Shown one piece after another: positions 48,453 through 59,105 of a stretch of DNA of 64,000 nucleotides. The notes below the pieces were generated by a model, which searched no databases, was not told where the DNA came from, and saw nothing but the letters and a program-made list of their open reading frames with translations. The DNA is taken from positions 8,691,845-8,755,844 of the forward strand of contig CM025854.1 in the NCBI GenBank assembly GCA_003952965.2, given 5' to 3'. Position numbers and translations under genes: made by a program. Source of the stretch: Morella rubra. Lineage: Eukaryota; Streptophyta; Magnoliopsida; Fagales; Myricaceae. Numbering within the stretch: position 1 is the first letter of the stretch; the number at the start of each line of letters is the position of its first letter.

Positions 48453-51400
48453 CCGCTTTTTTCATGTTTCTACTGTCGTTCGCAGAAGACGGAATGATAT
48501 TATGGGTCTTAAAGATTTGACTGGTCACTAGTGTGATGAACGACATTCTATAGGCAATCTTTTGGAGGCACATTTTACTTCTCTCTATCACTCATCACAG
48601 CCTCCTAGTGCACCTTACTTGGTAGATCTTATTCATCCTGTCATTTCGCCAGAAGAAAATCAGCACCTGTGTGCCATCCCTTCGGATGAGGAGATCTATC
48701 AGACGGTGAAGCTTATAGGAGGCGCAAAAGCCCCGGTCCTGACGGGATGACAGCCTCCTTCTATCAAGCTTTTTGGCAAACGATTTCACCTGAAGTTATC
48801 GGTATGGTACGTTCTTTTTTTGCTTCGGGTTTCCTTTTGAAGCAACTGAACCACACTTTCCTTGCATTAAATCCTAAGAGCACTAACCCGGTCTTGGCTG
48901 ATCAATTTAGACCCATTAGCTTATATAATGTGAGCTATAAAATCTGCTCTAAGATTTTGGCAAATCGTCTTAAACTTATTCTACCTAAGTTAATTTCCAA
49001 CACACAATCTGCATTCATCCCGGGGCGTCTTATTCAAGAGAACTCAGTGTGTACAACAAAGCTGTTTCACTCTATGTGGAGGAAAGGACTATGTGGACGG
49101 AAAGGAGTAGCTGCCATTAAGTTGGATATGGCCCAAGCTTATGACAGGATGGATTGGGCGTTTATTTTGCAGGTGATGCACTGTTTTGGTTTCTGCAATC
49201 AATGGATACATCTCATCGAGCAGTGTCTCACCACGGTCACATACTCTATTTTGCTAAATGGTAGTCCACACGGATTGATTAAGCCGAGCAGAGGCTTAAG
49301 GCAAGGTGACCCTCTGTCACCCTTCCTCTTCATTATTGCTTCTAAAGTCCTATCGCGGTTGTTTGTTCAGGAAGAGCTCTATGGTCGTATTCATGGGGTG
49401 GCGGCAGCTCGCAGAGCACCTTCCGTTACCCATCTCATGTTTGCGGATGATTTGCTCATTTTTTGCCGCGCAAATATTCGGGAAGCTAGATCTATTAACA
49501 ACATCCTGGATCTTTATTGTCGCTCATTAATCGTAGAAAATCTTCGGTGTATTTTAGGAACACTAATCTGCAGAGTCATTAATCGTAGAAAATCTTCGGT
49601 GTAAAGACATGAAGCTCTTATGACAGTAAATACTTTTGCCAGTCTTTATGGGTAAAGACAAAGCCAGAAACTTTGCTGTGCTTAAAGACCGAATTAATTC
49701 TAAAGTGGCGGGGTGGAAGTCTAAAACCCTCTCACAGGCAGGTCGAACGATTTTGATCAAATCAGTAGCCACCTCTTTTCCTCAATATTATATGCAGTCC
49801 TATCTTTTTCCAGCAGGGTGGTGCAGAGATGTAGATAGGCTATTGAAGAATTTTTGGTGGGGTTTTTCCCCGGACAAATCCCATCATTATACGCCTAAGG
49901 CTTGGACTTCAATTTGTCAACCTAAAGAGTTTGGAGGTTTGGGATTACGTTGTATGGAGGAGATCAACAAAGCTTTTATTCAAAAGCTGGTGTGGATAGC
50001 GCTGAGTAAACCTGATTTGCTTTGGGTGAAAATTTTGAAAGCTAAATATTTTCCTGATTCTACTCTACTTGGGGCTGGATATCGACCTGGGGCTTCTTTG
50101 ATCTGGCAAGGCATCACCAAGGTCCTTACTACTCTGCGGAAAAATATTTGTTTCATACCTGGGAATGGTTCTGCTCTTTGTATTCGTGAGGACCCTTGGA
50201 TCCCCTGGTTGCCTAACCATAGGCCGGTTTGGACAGATTCTGCTTCCCAGGAGGACAACGTTCGGTATGTATCGGACTTGGTTTCTAATGATGGCAATGG
50301 ATGGAACATTCCACTTTTATCTTCTCTTTTTACTACTGACTCAATCACCCAGATTCTCCGATTAAGTCCTCCAAATGTTGGACATTGCGATAGGGTTATT
50401 TGGACTTCTGTGGATATGGGCACTTTCTCGGTCAAAGATGTTGTCATTCAACATCAATCCACGCGCAAGTCCCTGTCTTTGACTCTCTCTTCTCAAGATT
50501 GGTCCAAACTCTGGAAATCTAAGCTCCAAGACCGGCTTAAGCTACTTATGTGGAAGATTGCTGTTGGAGCTCTCCTGGTTCGTGCTCCCTCTTTCATCTT
50601 GGCTAATGAAGCATTAAATGATTCTCTGATGTGTGGCAATTGTGGTTTTTTAGCAGAGACCACTCTTCATATTTTCTTTAGTTGCTCTGTGGCTCAACGT
50701 CTTTGGAGAATATCTGCTTGGCCAATTGATTTATCTCGGTTGCCAGTTTCCAACTCAGCCAATTGGATCCAGGTATTGCTTAATGCTGATTCTGTTTTGG
50801 GATTGAGATTCACGTCCCTGCCTTGTTTTTTTATGCATGCAGCCTTACTTTCTAACGTACTCTGGTTTGCAAGGAATCGAGCTGTTCACGATGGACACCA
50901 AGTTGTGATCTCTGAACTTCAAAAATCACTGCATCAACGTTACTCAGAGCATGTGTTGGCTTGGCTCTCTCATGCTCCTACCCTCCGGGCGACCTGGACG
51001 CCTCCAATTCCAAGTTGGATGAAGATTAATTTTGATGTTGCTATACGTCACAATGGATCGTACATAGCCGTCTCTTGCTGAGACTCCTCTAGCTCTCTCT
51101 GTACTGTGTACATGGAGCGAATTATGGCTGTGGACCCGTTAGTGGGCGAAACTTGGGCTGCTGTTAGGGTTGTTGAACTCGCTGGTCAGCATGGGTGGGA
51201 TAAGGTTATTTTTTAAACTGATTCTCTTCTTTTGTTTGAGGATGTTACGTTGGTTGATCGGTCACCCTGCTAGAAGATTGCCGACCTTATTCCGCTGCTA
51301 CGTGCTGCTTTTGGCCTCCATCCCGACTGGTCTCTCAGTTGGATCTCCCGTAAGCTCAACAATCAGGCGCACTTACTTGCGCAGTGGGCGGCCAGAGCTC

Positions 51401-51510
51401 ATGTTTCGGGCTCTTCTAACTCATCTTCTATCCCTTTGCATATTTTGCTGTGTGATTCGAACATTCTCCCTTAGTTGGAGTTCTTAATAAAATGAAAAAA
51501 AAAAAAAAGA
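48453..51510 (+). mobile_element. L1-type LINE, 5'-truncated, in an NDL intron
   Basis: A 13-bp target duplication gttacaagtaaac (48440-48452 and 51511-51523) brackets the element, which ends in an A-rich tail (51495-51510). It begins within the reverse-transcriptase leader, so ORF1 and the endonuclease are absent. Reverse transcriptase at about 48750-49560 has QFRPISLYNVSYKICSKIL, GLRQGDPLSPFLF and the FADD active site (HLMFADDLLIF). A zf-RVT region (LWKSKLQDRLKLLMWKI, CGNC) and an RNase H segment (KINFDVAIRHNGSY to about 51480) follow. Stops at about 48748, 49601, 51079 and 51216 and a 51-bp tandem duplication (cattaatcgtagaaaatctt at 49526 and 49577) show it is dead. Confidence 0.94.
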
Positions 51511-51776
51511 GTTACAAGTAAACATTTTATAAATTTCGATCTTGTATCTCAGGTTGGTATTGTGTGTAGGTTTTGTCAAATTTGCTATATTTCTATGGCA
51601 TGTCTGGTTTGGCGAAAGAGTGTTTGCTTCAGCGGTACTTCAGCAAGGTATTCTGGTCTTTCAACTGTGACGATGTGTGTTCCCTTTTGCTCATACGTCA
51701 AGGTTTTCTTGGGTTGGCTTAGTGATGGGGTTGTAAATTGTTACAGGAAGTGCGTGGTAGTGCAGGTGTTCCAGAG

Positions 51777-52992
51777 CAGTGGCGTATCTAGGATATAAAA
51801 TGAGTGGGGTCGAATTTCTAAGGCAAAATTACTAAAAAAAAAATTTCCACATAATGTAAAAAGTGTCGGAAGTAGTTTTAATGAATTGGGCCTAATAGAT
51901 TAGAAGTGAAGACACTCTATTTTTGCTCCTCTAGAAGCAAATACTCTCACGTCTAAAATTGTTTCATATAAAGACAATAAAGACAGTATAGACACAAAAG
52001 GTAATAAAATATAACTTACTAAATAATCCAATATTGAAACAGCCATAAGCAATTAAGCATCAAGTCAAAAGTATTAACATTGAATAATTGAAACAACCAT
52101 TCAGCCAAGAAAAACCTTAAAAACAAAAAAAAATCAGCACAGTAGCACCATAGTCCATAACTATAAGCACATAATCTGATAATCATAAATGATAAATCAT
52201 AAGAAATTCAAACAAAATTAAACTAAATCATGAGAAATTAATCATGCAGTAGCAGAAAAAATAAAATAAAAGTAAACAACTAATCATGAGAAATAAGAAA
52301 TTATTATGAAATGATTAAAATTTGAAACCTAAATAGCTAAATTGAAAAATTAAATTAAACTAAATAGTCTAAATTGCACATACCTGGAGTGGAGAGGCAG
52401 TCAGGTAGTCGACAGAGAGTTCCGGTGGCTAGTGGACCGATAGTGCTGGCCAGTGGGCGGCACGGCGGCACCTAAGAGTAGAGGCGAGATGTGAGATTAT
52501 TAGGAATAAAAAAAAAAAAGAGAATGAGAGAGATGGTGGGTAGGTGGGCAGGTGGGCCGTGGGCTTACCTGGGTTGGGCAGCGTCGGTGATCTGTCGAGG
52601 ATGGAAAGCAAGCACCGGGCGGGCAATGGCAACGGCAACAGTGAGCAGTGAGTGAGAGAGAGGCGTGAGGGCTACTGGACTGAGGGAGAGCCGGAGAGAT
52701 CGCAGAGAGTGAGAAAGAGGCGTGCGAATTTTTTTTTTAAATCAAAGGGTGAAATGGCACCGTTTCACCCTTTGATTTAAAAAAAAAAAAAAAATTAAGG
52801 AAGCAGGCCACACGAGACTGGGCCAATGGGTGCGCCCCCGCTGGCCCCGTCCCGGCCCCACTGGCCCGAGAAGCAGGTCTGGGCCAGTGTGGGCAAGCCT
52901 GCTTCTTAATAACCAAAAAAAAAATTTGCAAAAGATTTTTGGAGCCAGTGGGGGGCGGTCGCCCCCACTCGCACCCCCTGGCTCTGCCTCTG
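51777..52992. mobile_element. Short non-autonomous hAT splitting an NDL exon
   Basis: An 8-bp duplication TTCCAGAG (51769-51776 and 52993-53000) flanks ends CAGTGGCGTATCTAGG and, inverted, CAGAGGCAGAGCCAGG, the well-known CAGnGGCGGAGCCAGG-type hAT termini. The element is 1216 bp and non-coding, with A/T-rich left and GC-rich right parts and a short palindrome at about 52741-52785 (gggtgaaatggcaccgtttcaccc and flanking A/T run). Removing one TSD restores the NDL exon reading from PE to SD. Confidence 0.93.
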
Positions 52993-54085
52993 TTCCAGAG
53001 TCAGATATTGTTCGAGCATGCAGAAGAGTCAGTGTCTAAGCTAATTTTTAAATTCACTTATTAGTACCTTCTTTTGAATTTCATTATTTTTCTTTCTCTT
53101 GTCCCATTTTCATTCTTCAAATAGAGCTTTTGCAAAAGGTAACACTTGTTTGATTCCCATGACATATTTGCTTCCTCAGTTACTCGAAGAGAGGCAGAGC
53201 ATAAATGTTTTGCGTTTTCTTCAAGCAATCAATAGGTAAAAACTGTGCTGTAGCTGCTTCTTCAGTGTTACTTCTTTTTGTGCCTACATATCGTCTGGAG
53301 AGAGACATTGAATTTTTCGGTTTTTCACCTGCATTTTTTGTTTTGCTCCTTGCAGGAGACCAGACATTACTGAAGGGTTGAAGAGACTAAGATGCCATAC
53401 CCTAATTTTTGTTGGGGATAGCTTTCCTTTCCATTCTGAGGCGCTCCATATGACTTCAAAACTAGACAGGAGATTTAGTGCCTTGGTTGAGGTATGTGAT
53501 GCAGAGTACGTCTTGGAATACATGTGTAATATGACTAAACAGTATTACAAAACTTTAGAGGGGGTTGTCTCTAATTTATACGAGGACCGGTCAGGGTCTT
53601 GGCAAAATGGTTCAATGCCTGCAACTGAAGGAACTTTGTGGGTAATTGAGCTGTCTTTGGGAACTCTCTATGAAATCTTTCATGATTAGTATGGTTCCTC
53701 TAGAATTCCCAGTTATTCTAGATGTCCAGATAGTGATATTTGGCCCTGCCACACTCCTCATATACCTCCCATAATATGTTAATTCACAATCTTATGTCAC
53801 AAGTTACTCTTATGTCACAATCTTATGTTAATTCACAATCATGTCACGAGCTGATTTGTGCAGGTCCAGGCTTGTGGATCAATGGTAACGGAGGAGCAGC
53901 CACATGCAATGTTGATACCCATGGAGTTCTTCTTCATGGGGTACGGGTTGTATAGACCGTGCCACATCAGTGACAGTCCAAGGAGTCCGCTCAGTCCATC
54001 TTGCATCTCCCTGGAAATTCTCTCTCCAGAAAGCATGGGTTTGAAGCTAAAGCTGATAAAGACCCATGTGTCGCTCGATGTATAA

Positions 54086-54394
54086 AGCCGAAGAAAGGTT
54101 TTGTTGGAATTAATTTGACTTACATGATTTGAAGATGTTCAAATTTTTGGTTCTTAGATTCAATTAAGGAGAAGGTTAGATTGGTTGGAGGGGTTGTAGA
54201 TAAAGAGGGGAAGAATATTACAGAATATATATATATAGGGAGGAGAGACTTGCGTTCTTTCATTTGTAGTCAAATTGATCATTCAGCTTTAGATTGGTTG
54301 GGGGGTTGTATTTTATTCAAGAGGAAGAGAATATTAATCAATATATTAGGGACTCCCCAATTATTTAATTTTTATTATGCTCCAAATTGTCGAA
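54086..54394. other. NDL 3' untranslated region and spacer
   Basis: DNA after the NDL stop codon. Up to 54284 it belongs to the first unit of the tandem duplication described next. It holds a short (TA)n tract at about 54224. Nothing else is recognised. Confidence 0.5.
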
Positions 54395-54903
54395 TATGAC
54401 TTCAAAACTAGACAGGAGATTTAGTGCCTTGGTTGAGGTATGTGATGCAGAGTACGTCTTGGAATACATCTAAACAGTCAAAACTTTAGAGGGGTTGTCT
54501 CTAATTTATACGAGGACCGGTCAGGGTCTTTGGTTCTGCCTGCAACTGTTTTGGGTAATTGAGCTGTCTTTGGGAACTCATGAAATCTTTCATGATTAGT
54601 ATGGAGAATTCCCAATTCTAGATGTCCAGATAGTGATATTACACTCCTGTTAATTCACAATCTTATGTCACAAGTTACTCTTATGGTCGACGAGCTGATT
54701 TGTGCAGGTTTGTGGAAATCTGCAATGTTGATACCATGAGTTCTCTTCATGGGGTACGGGTTGTATAGACCACATCAGTGACAGTATCGGGGTTCAGAAA
54801 GCTGGGTTTGAAGCTAAAGCTGATTGATGTATAAAGCACGATTTGAAGATGTTGGTTCTTAGAGGAGAACATACTTTTCTTTCATTTGTAAAATTGATCA
54901 TTC
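54395..54903 (+). pseudogene. Second, deletion-riddled copy of the NDL 3' end
   Basis: 53448-54284 (837 bp: end of the HMTSK exon, intron, last exon, 3' flank) recurs as 54395-54903 (509 bp). Long blocks are identical, for example tgacttcaaaactagacagg, tacgaggaccggtcagggtc and ggtacgggttgtatagacc. The copies differ mainly by a dozen or more clean losses of about 3-25 bp from the second unit, including most of the last exon between LIPMEF and LKLK. It cannot encode a protein. Confidence 0.92.
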
Positions 54904-54904
54904 G

Positions 54905-55278
54905 CCTCCAAAATTTAGGGTAGTGAACTCATTTTGCACTACATCTTTAAGCTTGCACATTACACCCTACCATCTTTAAGACATTGCAAAACTACCAATG
55001 TTATACACTTTGCACCCTAAACTATCACTTTGACACATTACACCCTCCAACTACTAATATTAAACACTTTGCACCCTCCATTTGACAATAATACCCTTGA
55101 GAAATTAATGAATTGACAATAATATCTAAGGGCATTATCGTCATTTTAGTTTGAAAATTTGATAAAGGGTGCAAAGTGTTAAAAATTGGTAGTTAGGGGT
55201 GCAATGTGTCAAAATTGGTAATTTATGATGCAAAGTGTAAAATATATGGTAGTTCATCGTGAAAAGTGTATTTTTCCT
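54905..55278. mobile_element. Foldback MITE with repeated ACACTTTGCACCC motif
   Basis: The left half repeats acactttgcaccct or a variant several times; the right half carries the mirrored gggtgcaaagtgt. The whole folds on itself around aataatacccttgag / ctaagggcattat (about 55088-55140). It is non-coding; boundaries are approximate. Confidence 0.65.
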
Positions 55279-55316
55279 TTATTCTTAAGAAGATAAACGA
55301 TAGGATCATGTTTCAA

Positions 55317-55963
55317 CGAGTCTATCTATCCCCTGAGTCCACCCGGTGAAAAAGCTAGCCAGCCAGGACCAATTTCGCCCAAATTAGAAGTCAAGTCAAG
55401 GCTGGTTTTTTTTTTTTTTTTTTAATTGGGAATATGAATCAGTTTAGGGGTGATCTCGAAAGGTAGACAGTATCTTGAAAGTTCATCATTAGATTTAATC
55501 TATTTTAATAAATAATCTTTGAGTTATCAAATTTATCATAAAAGTCTTTGAGTATGTAAATTTTATCAAACAAATATTTCCTTAAATTTCTATTTATAAA
55601 GTTAATGATTCACACTTCATTTCTAATTATAATTTAATAAGTGTCATCCAAAACTAAAATATGTGATTTATAATTTTTTAAATTTTTTTTATAATTTTTA
55701 ATTTTTTTAAAAATAAAATATTATTTTTAAAAACAACAAATAGAAAGAAAAAAATAAAAAAATTATAAATAAAGTGATTTTAGTTTTAGGTGACACGTGT
55801 GTCAACTTATTATTGGAGCTGACATGTGAATTGTTAACTTCGAGAATGAAATTTTAAAAAAATGACTTCTTTGATAAAAATTATAAACTCAAGTACCTCT
55901 ATAATTAATTTAAAAATGGAAGGACGAGTTTGTTAAAAGAGTTAAAACCTAGAGACTAAATAG
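55317..55963. repeat. Copy 2 of the ~650-bp inverted duplication (partner 5209-5863)
   Basis: In reverse orientation this matches 5209-5863 across the foldback core and about 140 bp of non-palindromic flank (ctagccagccagg, ggggtgatctcgaaaggtag). By eye the two are well over 90% identical. Neither flank beyond the stated limits is shared. Confidence 0.85.
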
Positions 55964-56601
55964 GTATTAACCCAAATTTTAAAATTGAAAACTAAGGAGC
56001 AAACCCAAACCCAAATTTTAAGTACTCGTTCCTTTTCATAGTCTGACAATATCTGTTATTCCATTCAGGGTAGCAAACAGTCACAATTGGGATCATCGGT
56101 CCATTTGGGTCACGTCTGCGCAGCAGTGGGCCGGTACGGGAGCTGTTGATGTCATGGTCTGCAAAGAAGAGAGTTATTAAACTAATACTGACGGTGATAG
56201 TATTTGCCTAACTTTGACCTTATGACCTTCACAAGTAACTCAATATTTCACAATCAATGTCACTATTGTGAAGAGATTTATCCCAATTTCAATCCGTAAT
56301 GAAAACATCCAAGCAATGATTCAATTGAGGAATGTCATTCTTCAACCCGTGTCCTAATTTCTATAGTTTTGTGCACTTGCGATGTCATCAAGGAGTATGC
56401 CTAGTGAGATCTTAAGAAATAATATCCAATTTTCACGAGTTATATGTTGCAGAAGTAAGAAACACAAGGCATTACAACCAACTCCTATTGATAAACTACA
56501 ATAGAGACATTCTTAAATAATTCATATGGAATGTACGACAACTTTCTCTACAGCAACTCTAACTTCTGTCTGCAAACAATGAGCTATATATATCATAGAG
56601 C
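55964..56601. other. Intergenic DNA, nothing recognised
   Basis: No coding exon, repeat end or element was identified. Confidence 0.4.
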
Positions 56602-56761
56602 AATGTTTGGTGTCCTTCTTAGGTTCTTCCCAGATTCTTCTAGGAAGAATCCAACGGTTCAAAATTAATTTTAGAAGTGGGCTCCTATACACCTAGAAAT
56701 CTGAGCTGTTGGATTCTTCTTAGAAGAACCTGGGAAGAACCTAAGAAGGACACCAAGCATT
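56602..56761. mobile_element. 160-bp palindromic MITE
   Basis: The left arm aatgtttggtgtccttctta ggttcttcccag is mirrored by ctgggaagaacctaagaagg acaccaagcatt on the right. The arms are about 60 bp with a short loop. It is non-coding and would fold into a near-perfect hairpin. Confidence 0.85.
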
Positions 56762-56957
56762 TCTTTATATCATAACATGTTGATGTCCCCAAGCAACGCT
56801 TCCTTGTCTTTTCTCTACTGAGAGACTACCAACCCTTAGTGTGTGTCTCTTTTATGCATTTACCACGCCTTCTTTGCTCTTCTAGCTGCCTTTAGGGTGA
56901 CTTGAGAAGTCTTGACTTGCTGCTATAAGTTTTTATATTATTTAAGAATGTCATGAT

Positions 56958-57238
56958 ATCCACTAGTCCCCGAGGGTTTAGACTTTTTCTAGTTTAGTCC
57001 CTGAGACTTTTTTTTTTATATTTTCCTATTTCCCTGAGCATGACCCATTTTTCTTGATGGTCCTTCGTCCACCCGTTGTCCATTTACAAATGGAATCTGT
57101 TAACGTGGCCAACACTGACCATGTCACGCCCAATAGACATATACATGTCCTTTAATCCAATATGCATTCCAGGTCTACACCGAAAATCTATAGGGACTCA
57201 ATTGAGAAAAGTCTAAACCCCAAATACTAATAGATGAT
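56958..57238. mobile_element. MITE with ~45-bp inverted ends
   Basis: The left end (ccactagtccccgagggttt agactttttct) is the approximate reverse complement of the right end (agaaaagtctaaacccca aatactaatagatg). The middle is non-coding, about 190 bp. Confidence 0.6.
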
Positions 57239-57310
57239 GTTAGCCTTATTTTTTTTTTCCTCTCTCCCTAGGTATTCTCTCTGCAGCTATCAATAATAGA
57301 TCTGCACGCC

Positions 57311-58229
57311 AAGGCCGGCTGAAGGGGTAGGCAGCTTGGGCGGCTACCTAAGGCCCCTACCTCCAAGCAAGGCCCCAAGTTGTTTGGATTAGAAAAAAAA
57401 AAAAAAAAAAGAAGTAAAGTGAAGAGTTATTAGTGATATATTTTGTGTGCGTTTATTTATTGAAATTTTGAAAATATTTTTAAAATTTTGAGAATCTTGT
57501 GAAATTTGAGATGTTATTAGGTCTGTGAAAAGTTATGAAAATTTTGAAGTGCGGTCAGATAAAGTTAAAAAATTTTGGGAAGTAATTTATATTAATAATT
57601 GCAATCATTGAATTTGTTTGTTTTTTGTGGGTTTTTTTTTTTTGGTTAAGCGCCGACTATGCGTTGTTTTGTCTTCTGTTTTGTCCTTTTTTTTTTCTTC
57701 TTTGGTTACGCGCCAACCAGAAGCGCAAGTGCTGTCTCCTTCTTTTTTTTTTTTTTATTCTTTGCAGAGGCCTGTCAGGTGCTGGTCAGAGGTCTGCCAG
57801 GTGCTTCTGTTTTTCTGGCACGGTGGGACCACGTGTTTCCTGATTTCCAAATTCGCCCTCCGAAGGTTTTAAGAGACCCTTTGTTGATGGGGGTATATTT
57901 GGTAACATGGGAGGTTGTTTCAAGGACAAAAACGTCCTAAAATTGGTACGGTTCAAAATGTTGGGATAGCAAATTGCGTTTGCTTTGCTCGCCCGAAATT
58001 TCGAGTTCCTGTGAAATAATTTTTTGTAGTAAGGCTCGAAAATTGTTTGTGCTCAAAATTCATTTTGTAGCTTTATTTTGTGAAAAAAATTTAATTTTAT
58101 TACATATAATATAAAAAATTTTAAATAAATATCTGATTAAAATATATTTTTTATTATATTTAAAAATAAAAAAGCCTTACTTTTAATCTCTGCTTTTAAG
58201 CCTTTTTTTTTTTATTAAACCGGCCCTAC
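57311..58229. mobile_element. Non-autonomous hAT-like element (AAGGCCGGC ends)
   Basis: Flanks TGCACGCC (57303-57310) and TCCACGCC (58230-58237) agree at 7 of 8 sites. The ends are aaggccggctga and, inverted, gtagggccggttta. The element is about 919 bp; its T-rich middle gives open frames of Phe/Leu that are not genes. The gggcggctacctaaggccc block near the left end is typical of this repeat type in plants. Confidence 0.7.
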
Positions 58230-59105
58230 TCCACGCCATTCCATTCCTCTCCCTTCTATCCACCTGCTCTGCCTCTTCCCCCTCGATTGCGATTTCCCGT
58301 TTGCCCACAACGCCTACGCCTACGCCTACCATCCTACCCGCTGCTTGTAATCCACTTGCCCGGGCTTAATGCGTGGCTTCATCAACATCTACAAATTCAT
58401 GGTTTTTGTGTGTTGTGCTCTTTTGGTTTATGCTCCGTCATCACCTCTTTCAATTCTCGATTTTTGTGGAAGACCCACTTTACTCACCCCTTTGAGACCA
58501 GAATTCTCTTAGACATGAAATATGTAAACACAGGAAGAGGGAAAAAAGTATTCCCTGTCAACATCCCTCGCCCTGCAACGCCTCCATTGCATCGTTCCAG
58601 GGGTTCCTTTCCTACCTTGGTCTAGACTAGGTAATATAAGCCTTTGGACCTTTTTCGCTTTGCCTCTGGCTTACTTGTTTTAATGTGCAGCTTATGCCCA
58701 TTCCCCTTTGATGGTTGTATTTGGTTGTCTAATTCTACATTTAGTTAAAACTGTGGTAACTATCTCTTCCAAAGGTAGGAGGTGCCACTTGAGCCAAGGC
58801 TCAGTGGCCTGTACTAGGTTTGTTTGTTGGCATATGACTTTATCCCTATAAAATACCATATACATTTGCATAGAAAAAAAATTGAAAATAATGCTCAAAA
58901 CAGGACAGTCTTTACTTCCTATATATTATTAAGGAGAGACGAAAGGAGATGAGAAGACAAATAAAGCCATAGTGCACGCCAGGAAAATTTTATACTTGCT
59001 ATCATTGAGAACTTAAACACTATAAGTGAAAAATTACAAATACTGAACTTGCGTTCGATTTCCACTAACACGATACCAACTATAGGCCAATCTTGCATGG
59101 CAGCA
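58230..59105. other. Intergenic DNA; 3' flank of the DENN gene
   Basis: A 112-codon plus-strand frame (58287-58625) starts in a gcctac repeat and has no recognisable domain or codon-level support; it is not called. The part near 59105 should include the DENN 3' untranslated region. Confidence 0.4.

Larger units (their letters stand above)
35378..54085 (+). pseudogene. NDL: NDL (N-MYC downregulated-like) gene, scattered and broken
   Basis: Exon remnants: 35378-35437 (MADLNDFVSIDMEKMYLGGE), 47641-47738 ([15 protein letters not shown]), 47873-47961 (PSVDDLADKIIEVLN), 48188-48412 (LGAVMCIGV, then LGLILVSPLCKAP and WTEWLLNK), 51570-51647 (LLYFYGMSGLAKECLLQRYF), 51747-51776 with 53001-53027 (EVRGSAGVPE, SDIVRACRR), 53180-53235, 53356-53491 ([20 protein letters not shown]) and 53864-54085 ([20 protein letters not shown] to the stop). 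Nearly all splice sites are sound. NDLs are alpha/beta-hydrolase-fold proteins that bind the G-protein beta subunit and affect auxin transport. Defects: the exon with GDQDKPALITYPD is absent, the 48188 exon has a small internal duplication with two frame changes, a hAT splits another exon, and 12 kb of foreign DNA follows exon 1. It looks like a recent pseudogene. It could instead be two NDL pieces brought together, as exon 1 is short. Confidence 0.85.

Noticed and set aside
57618-57940. Three overlapping Phe-rich frames
   Set aside because: T-rich interior of the hAT-like element at 57311-58229; no conserved residues.
58287-58625. 112-codon plus-strand frame
   Set aside because: Starts in a gcctac repeat, has no recognisable domain and lies in the flank of the DENN gene. 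It could be real, but nothing supports it.
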